From NCBI RefSeq assembly GCF_030867095.1, contig NC_081828.1, positions 219,449,978-219,513,977 on the forward strand: a stretch of DNA of 64,000 nucleotides, given 5' to 3'. The translations under genes were made by a program, and so were the position numbers. How positions within the stretch are numbered: position 1 is the stretch's first letter; each line of letters opens with the position of its first letter. Below are positions 59,036-64,000 of the stretch, one piece after another. Below the pieces are notes generated by a model. It searched no databases and was not told the origin of the DNA. It saw only the letters and a program-made list of their open reading frames with translations. Origin of the DNA: Alligator mississippiensis. Lineage: Eukaryota; Chordata; Crocodylia; Alligatoridae.

Positions 59036-62000
59036 TGTGGCACCCACAAGGACAGCCCAGCCTGAAGAACGAGAACATTGGGAACCTGCAAGCCATGGGG
59101 CAGCCAGCAGTACAGCACAGGTAAGCAATAAGCAGGTAAGAAACATGGGGCCCCTTGGGACTCGGAGCGGGGGGGGGGGGCAGCAAAGGCACCAGTCACA
59201 GGGCTCAAGTGCCTATATACTAATGCTAGGAGCATGGGGAACAAGCAGGATGAACTAGTGAACCTGCTTGCACAAAACACCTATGACTTAGTAGGGCTAA
59301 CGGAAACCTGGTGGGATTCGTTCCACGACTGGGCGGTACATATTGAGGGTTATAGGCTGTACAGAAGAGACAGGGTGGGGAAGAAAGGGGGAGGGGTTGC
59401 GCTCTATGTCAATGAGCAATATACATCGACCCTCATCAAGACAGAATCAAAGGATGAGGAAGTACAAGGATTGTGGGTTAAGTTACATGGGGGGCAAGGA
59501 GAAAGGGATTTGGTGGTAGGGGTCTGCTACAGACCCCCACACCAAGGGGAAGAACTAGATTCGGGGATCGTGAGGCAGCTCTCGGAGACCATAAAAGCTA
59601 AAGAGGCGGTAGTCATGGGGGACCTAAACTACCCGGACATCTGCTGGGAGACGCAGACTGCAAAGTCCCACCGCTCACGCAGGTTTCTAGCCTGTGTACA
59701 GGACCTCCACCTGACACAGGAGGTACACTGTCCCACTAGGGGGAATGCCTTACTGGACCTGGTATTGGCAATGGGGGATGACATGGTAGGGGACCTACAG
59801 ATCGGTGGTCACCTGGGGGACAGTGATCACCAAATAATAGAATTCACCATAAGACGGCGAGTGGGTAAGGTAACTAGTAGGGTGAAAGTGCTAGGCTTTA
59901 GGAAAGCTGATTTCAATGAACTCAGGTGATTAGTCAAGGCTGCACTGCAGAGTAGGAGTTTTGAAGGGATGGGAGCCCAAGAAGGGTGGCTGTGCCTTAA
60001 GGAAATGATCCTTCGGGCACAAAGGGAGACGATCCCGATGCAAGGCAAAAGAGGGAAAGGGGCCAGGAGGCTTCCCTGTCTGACCAGAGAAATCCAGGGC
60101 AGCCTACGGGCCAAAAGGAGGGCACATAAAAAGTGGAAACAGGGAGAGATCACCAAAGAGGAGTATACCTCCTCTGCTAGCGCTTGTAGGGAGGCAGTTA
60201 GACAGGCCAAAGCTACCATGGAGCTGAGGATGGCAACCCAAGTAAAGGATAACAAGAAATTGTTTTTTAGATATAATGGGAGTAAAAGGAAGACCCAGGG
60301 AGGAATTGGACCCCTGCTAAATGGGCTGAAGCAATTGGTGATGGACAGAGGGGACAAGGCTGAACTCCTCAACGAGTTCTTTGCTTCAGTGTTCCTAAGC
60401 GAGGGGCACGACAAGTCTCTCACTGGGGCTGTGGAGAGGCAGCAGCAAGGCGCCAGACTGCCATGCGTAGACCCTGAGATGGTGCAGAGTCATCTGGAAG
60501 AACTGGATGCCTTTAAGTCGGCAGGCCCGGATGAGCTCCATCCGAGGGTGCTGAAGGCACTGGCCGACATCATTGCAGAGCCACTGGCAGGAATATTTGA
60601 ACGCTCGTGGCGCACGGGGCAAGTCCCGGAGGACTGGAAAAGGGATAATGTGGTCCCCATTTTCAAGAAGGGGAGGAAGGAGGACCCGGGCAACTATTGG
60701 CCAGTCAGTCTCACCTCCACCCTTGGCAAAGTCTTTGAAAAAATTATCAAGGCTCACATTTGCGAGAGCCTGGCAGGGCAAATTATGCTGAGGGGAAACC
60801 AGCACGGGTTCGTGGCAGGCAGATCGTGCCTGACCAATCTAGTCTCTTTTTATAACCGGGTTACAAAATGCCTGGTTGTGGGAGGAGGGGTGTATGTCGT
60901 ATACTTAGACTTCAGGAAGGCCTTCGATACGGTATCCCACCCCATACTGGTGAACAAGCTAAGAGGCTGTGTGGGTGGCGAATTGGCTAGAGGGCCGCAC
61001 CCAGAGAGTCATGGTAGATGGGTCGGTCTCGACCTGGAAGGGTGTGGGCAGTGGGGTCCCGCAGGGTTCGGTCCTTGGACCGATACTCTTTAATGTCTTC
61101 ATCAGTGACTTGGACGAGGGAGTGAAGTGTACTCTGTCCAAGTTTGCGAATGACACAAAACTGTGGGGAGAAGTGGACACAACGGATGGCAGGGAACAGC
61201 TGCAGGCAGACCTGGACTGGTTGGACAAGTGGGCAGAAAACAACAGAAAGCAATTCAACAAGGAGAAATGCAAAGTGCTGCACCTAGGGAGGAAAAATGT
61301 CCAGCACACCTACTGCCTAGGAAATAACCTGCTTGGTGCCACGGAAGTGGAAAGGGATCTTGGAGTCCTAGTGGACTCCAAGATGAACATGAGTCGGCAG
61401 TGTGACGAAGCCATCAGAAAAGCCAATGGCACTTTATCGTGCATCAGCAGATGCATGACGAATAGATCCAAAGAGGTGATACTTCCCCTCTAACAGATGC
61501 TGGTTAGACCGCAGTTGGAGTACTGCGTGCAATTCTGGGCGCTGCACTTCAAGAGAGATGCAGATAACCTGGAGAGGGTCCAGAGAAGGGCCACTCATAT
61601 GGTTAAGGGCTTGCAGGCCAAGCCCTACGAGGAGAGACTGGGGCACCTGGACCTCTTCAGCCTCCGCAAGAGAAGGTTGAGAGGCGACCTTGTGGCTGCC
61701 TATAAGTTCATCATGGGGGCACAGAAGGGAATTGGTGAGGTTTTATTCACCAAGGCGCCCCCGGGGGTTACAAGAAACAATGGCCACAAGCTAGCAGAGA
61801 GCAGATTTAGACTGGACATTAGGAAGAACTTCTTCACAGTTCGAGTGGCCAAGGTCTGGAACGGGCTGCCAAGGGAGGTGATGCTCTCCCCTACCCTGGG
61901 AGTCTTCAAGAGGAGGTTGGATATGCATCTAGCTGGGGTCATCTAGACCCAGTGCTCTTTCCTGCCTATGCAGGGGGTCGGACTCAATGATCTATTGAGG

Positions 62001-62040
62001 TCCCTTCCAACCCTAACATCTATGAATCTATGGATCTATG
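59036..62040 (+). mobile_element. Younger CR1, 3005 bp, 5-bp TSD AAACA, inside older CR1
   Basis: Bounded by AAACA (59031-59035, 62041-62045) and by the point where the older CR1 breaks and resumes. It contains nearly all of ORF2 and a full 3' UTR with the tail ATGAATCTATGGATCTATG. ORF1 is absent. Confidence 0.92.
59234..61946 (+). pseudogene. CR1 ORF2 (endonuclease and reverse transcriptase), inactivated
   Basis: APE-type endonuclease, 59234-59929: DLVGLTETWWDSFHDW, EAVVMGDLNYPDICWE and GDSDHQIIEF carry the expected Glu, Asp/Asn and SDH residues. An AGA-to-TGA change stops it at 59927-59929; the same frame reopens from 59969 through the linker and RT fingers/palm (QHGFVAGRSCLTNLVSF; VVYLDFRKAFDTVSH). 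A deletion of about 23 bp near 60970, seen against 54466-54500, shifts the frame. The RT motif is FANDT (61143-61157), so the first catalytic Asp is Asn. A further stop is at about 61491-61494, then the C-terminal domain is open to 61946. At least four lesions; the protein cannot be active. Confidence 0.93.
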
Positions 62041-62625
62041 AAACAATACCCTGGAATTCATCAACTGATGCATCTCATGTAAAACCAAGGAAGTGATTCA
62101 TCAACTTTCCTCAGCATTGGTGAGACTGCAGCTGGAGTAGTGTGTCCAGTTCTGGGTGCCACACTTCAGCAAGGACATGGGAAAGCTTGAGAAAGTCCAG
62201 AGAAGAGCCACTCATATGATCCAAGACTTGCAAGGCAAGCCATGCAAGGAAAGGCTGAGGGACTTGGAGCTCTCCAGTCTAAAGAAGAGAAGGCCGAGAG
62301 AAGACTTGGCAGCAGCTTACCGCTACATCAGGGGAGTACATGAAGGGCTTGGTGAGCAACTATTCACCAGGACACGCTTGGGGAAGACCAGGAGCAAGGC
62401 CAAAAACTCCTGGAAGACCGCTTCAGACTTAACTCTAGGAAAAACTTTTTCATATCTAGAGTGGCCAGACTATGGAATAAGCTCCCTCCAGAGATGGTGC
62501 AGTCACCTACCCTGGAAATCTTCAAGAGGAGACTGAAAAGTCACTTCACTGTGGTCATCTGACCCCAGTTGTCTTTCTGGACCTGATGATCTTGTGAGGT
62601 CCCTTCCAGCCCCTTACAATCTATC

Positions 62626-63647
62626 AATGGTGTGGCTTGCCCCATGGGCTGGATCAGGCCCCTGGACCTCCTCCCTCCATAGCATATGGGATCTAGTGAC
62701 CCTGGTGTTTGCCCCAGCCAGTCTGGAGAAGTGATGGGGTTCCATGGGCTGCATGCAGCCCGGGGGGCATATCTTTGACACCCCTGATCTATGGAGTATC
62801 ATCATCATCAGGACTGGTACATTTTAGGAACAAACTGCAGAGCTCTGGCACGTGTGCTAATGGAGGCACTGATAGCAGTAGCAGGTTCACAGATAACAGG
62901 CAGAGAGGAGAGCCAGGTCTTGCCAGCAGTTCCTAGCAATTCTCTCAGAGAAGTAAGCATATTAGGGAACAGAAGGAGGTGTTCCCATGTCTAGAGGGTA
63001 GCATACTCTCATGGGCAAAGGCCTTTCTTCCTTTCTTCTGCTCCAGCTGGAGAACATCAGCCTTGAAGCCCGCCACAGTACTCTCTCTCACTGCCTTGCC
63101 CCTCCAGCTCCTTTCCAAACCACTCCCCAACTCCCTGGCCCCCAGGCTCTGTCTGACCTTAGGATCCTCCACCAATCTCCTAGGTCTGGCCTCTTCCTCA
63201 CCTTTCCTTAGCTTCTTGTGCCATCTCAAACATCTCCCCCCTTCTCCTTACTAGGGGACCAAAAACCAGTGGGCCATGATCCTCTTGTATAGATTTAAGA
63301 CATGCCACAGACATGGAAACAAGGGAAAAGCCGGATTTTGCCCTTGCAATGGCACCAGTAAGAGCAGTACTGGGATGCTACCTGCAGTGCTAGTGCCTGC
63401 ATTTGAAGGAAGATGAAGAGAAGGAGGAAGAGATATATGAGGGGAGTCCAGAATTGGAGAAAGGGCCTTCCCTGTTCTGTTAAGGCCATCAGAGAGATGA
63501 TTGAAAGGCAATCTCATTAGGGTATATGAATACCTTTGCAAAGGGATTGGACCCCATCCCAGAAGAGCTCTTTCATCTGGCTGTAAAAGGCATCACAAGG
63601 GCTGGGGTTTTACTTTCAGTTTTACTTCTGGGCAGTACAAATTAGAT
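62626..63647. other. No gene; one hAT-like end fragment
   Basis: About 62630-62795 ('ccatgggctgcatgcagcccggggggcatatctttgacacccctg') resembles a hAT-type terminus. No coding region is supported in the remainder. Confidence 0.45.
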
Positions 63648-64000
63648 TCTTAGATTCATAGATTCATAGATGTTAGGGTTGGAAGGAACCTCAATAGATC
63701 ATCGAGTCCGACCCCCTGCATAGGCAGGAAAGAATGCTGAGTTTAGATGACCCCAGCTAGATGCTTATCTAACCTCCTCTTGAAGACCCCCAGGGTAGGG
63801 GAGAGCACCGCCTCCCTTGGGAGCCCGTTCCAGACCTTGGCCACTCGAACTGTGAAGAAGTTCTTCCTAATGTCCAGTCTAAATCTGCTCTCTGCTAGCT
63901 TGTGGCCATTATTTCTTGTAACTCCCAAGGGTTCCTTGGTGAATAAAACCTCACCAATTCCCTTCTGTGCCCCCGGGATGAACTTAAAGGCAGCCACAAG
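63648..64000 (-). mobile_element. Antisense CR1 3' fragment, runs off the window
   Basis: Begins with inverted tail TTAGATTCATAGATTCATAG and 'tgttagggttggaagg', then the inverted C-terminal coding end (ESRFRLDIRKNFFTVRVAKV on the minus strand, open from 63997). Near-identical to 30910-31267. Continues beyond 64000. Confidence 0.95.

Larger units (their letters stand above)
58925..62625 (+). mobile_element. Older CR1 fragment, split by a younger CR1
   Basis: Pieces 58925-59035 (remnant of LGVII.HSVNMSCQCD) and 62041-62625 ('agtgtgtccagttctgggtgcc' to 'gatgatcttgtgaggtccc') are consecutive parts of one CR1 C-terminal region and 3' UTR. Fully decayed. Confidence 0.88.

Overview
This is vertebrate genomic DNA with no prokaryotic features. 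Many CR1 LINE copies, several families of solo endogenous-retrovirus-type LTRs, hAT-like fold-back elements, a MIR-like SINE fragment and a KRAB zinc-finger gene point to a sauropsid. A crocodilian (or possibly a turtle) is my best guess; that is inference from repeat style, not a species match.

Two host genes are supported, both on the minus strand. (1) At the left edge is the 5' half of a KRAB zinc-finger gene: an 8-codon start exon in a CpG island (4595-4618), a 127-nt KRAB-A exon (851-977) and a 114-nt KRAB-B exon (194-307), with compatible splice phases. Its zinc-finger exon would lie left of base 1. (2) In the middle is an apparently intact stonustoxin-like (SNTX) superfamily gene: a short first coding exon (37165-37069) and one very large exon (27302-23536). 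The product is predicted at about 1287 residues: SNTX N-terminal region, two fibronectin III domains, a GTPase-like P-loop domain, coiled coils and a Cys/His cluster. It has no C-terminal PRY-SPRY domain and looks like a cytoplasmic housekeeping or immune-type family member rather than a venom toxin.

The rest is mostly transposon. Layout: 1-4935 KRAB gene with CpG island; 4938-8101 CR1 copies and unassigned sequence; 8967-10008 solo LTR; 10240-10700 hAT transposase relic; 11037-15060 a nested stack (zinc-finger remnant, CR1, LTR5, LTR4, plus LTR2-a); 15061-23535 sparse old repeats; 23536-37196 SNTX gene with a 9.8-kb intron built of nested CR1 and LTR elements; 37798-46900 LTR, CR1 and fold-back elements; 46900-48075 CA-rich array; 48076-51326 unassigned; 51327-57400 CR1, LTR and fold-back elements; 58925-62625 a CR1 inside an older CR1; 63648-64000 a CR1 running off the edge.

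Many insertions can be delimited to the base because LTRs begin TG and end CA and are flanked by short target-site duplications, or because an element splits another recognisable element. This gives a relative insertion chronology. No tRNA, rRNA or CRISPR array was found. LTR1-LTR5 are labels made for this window only.
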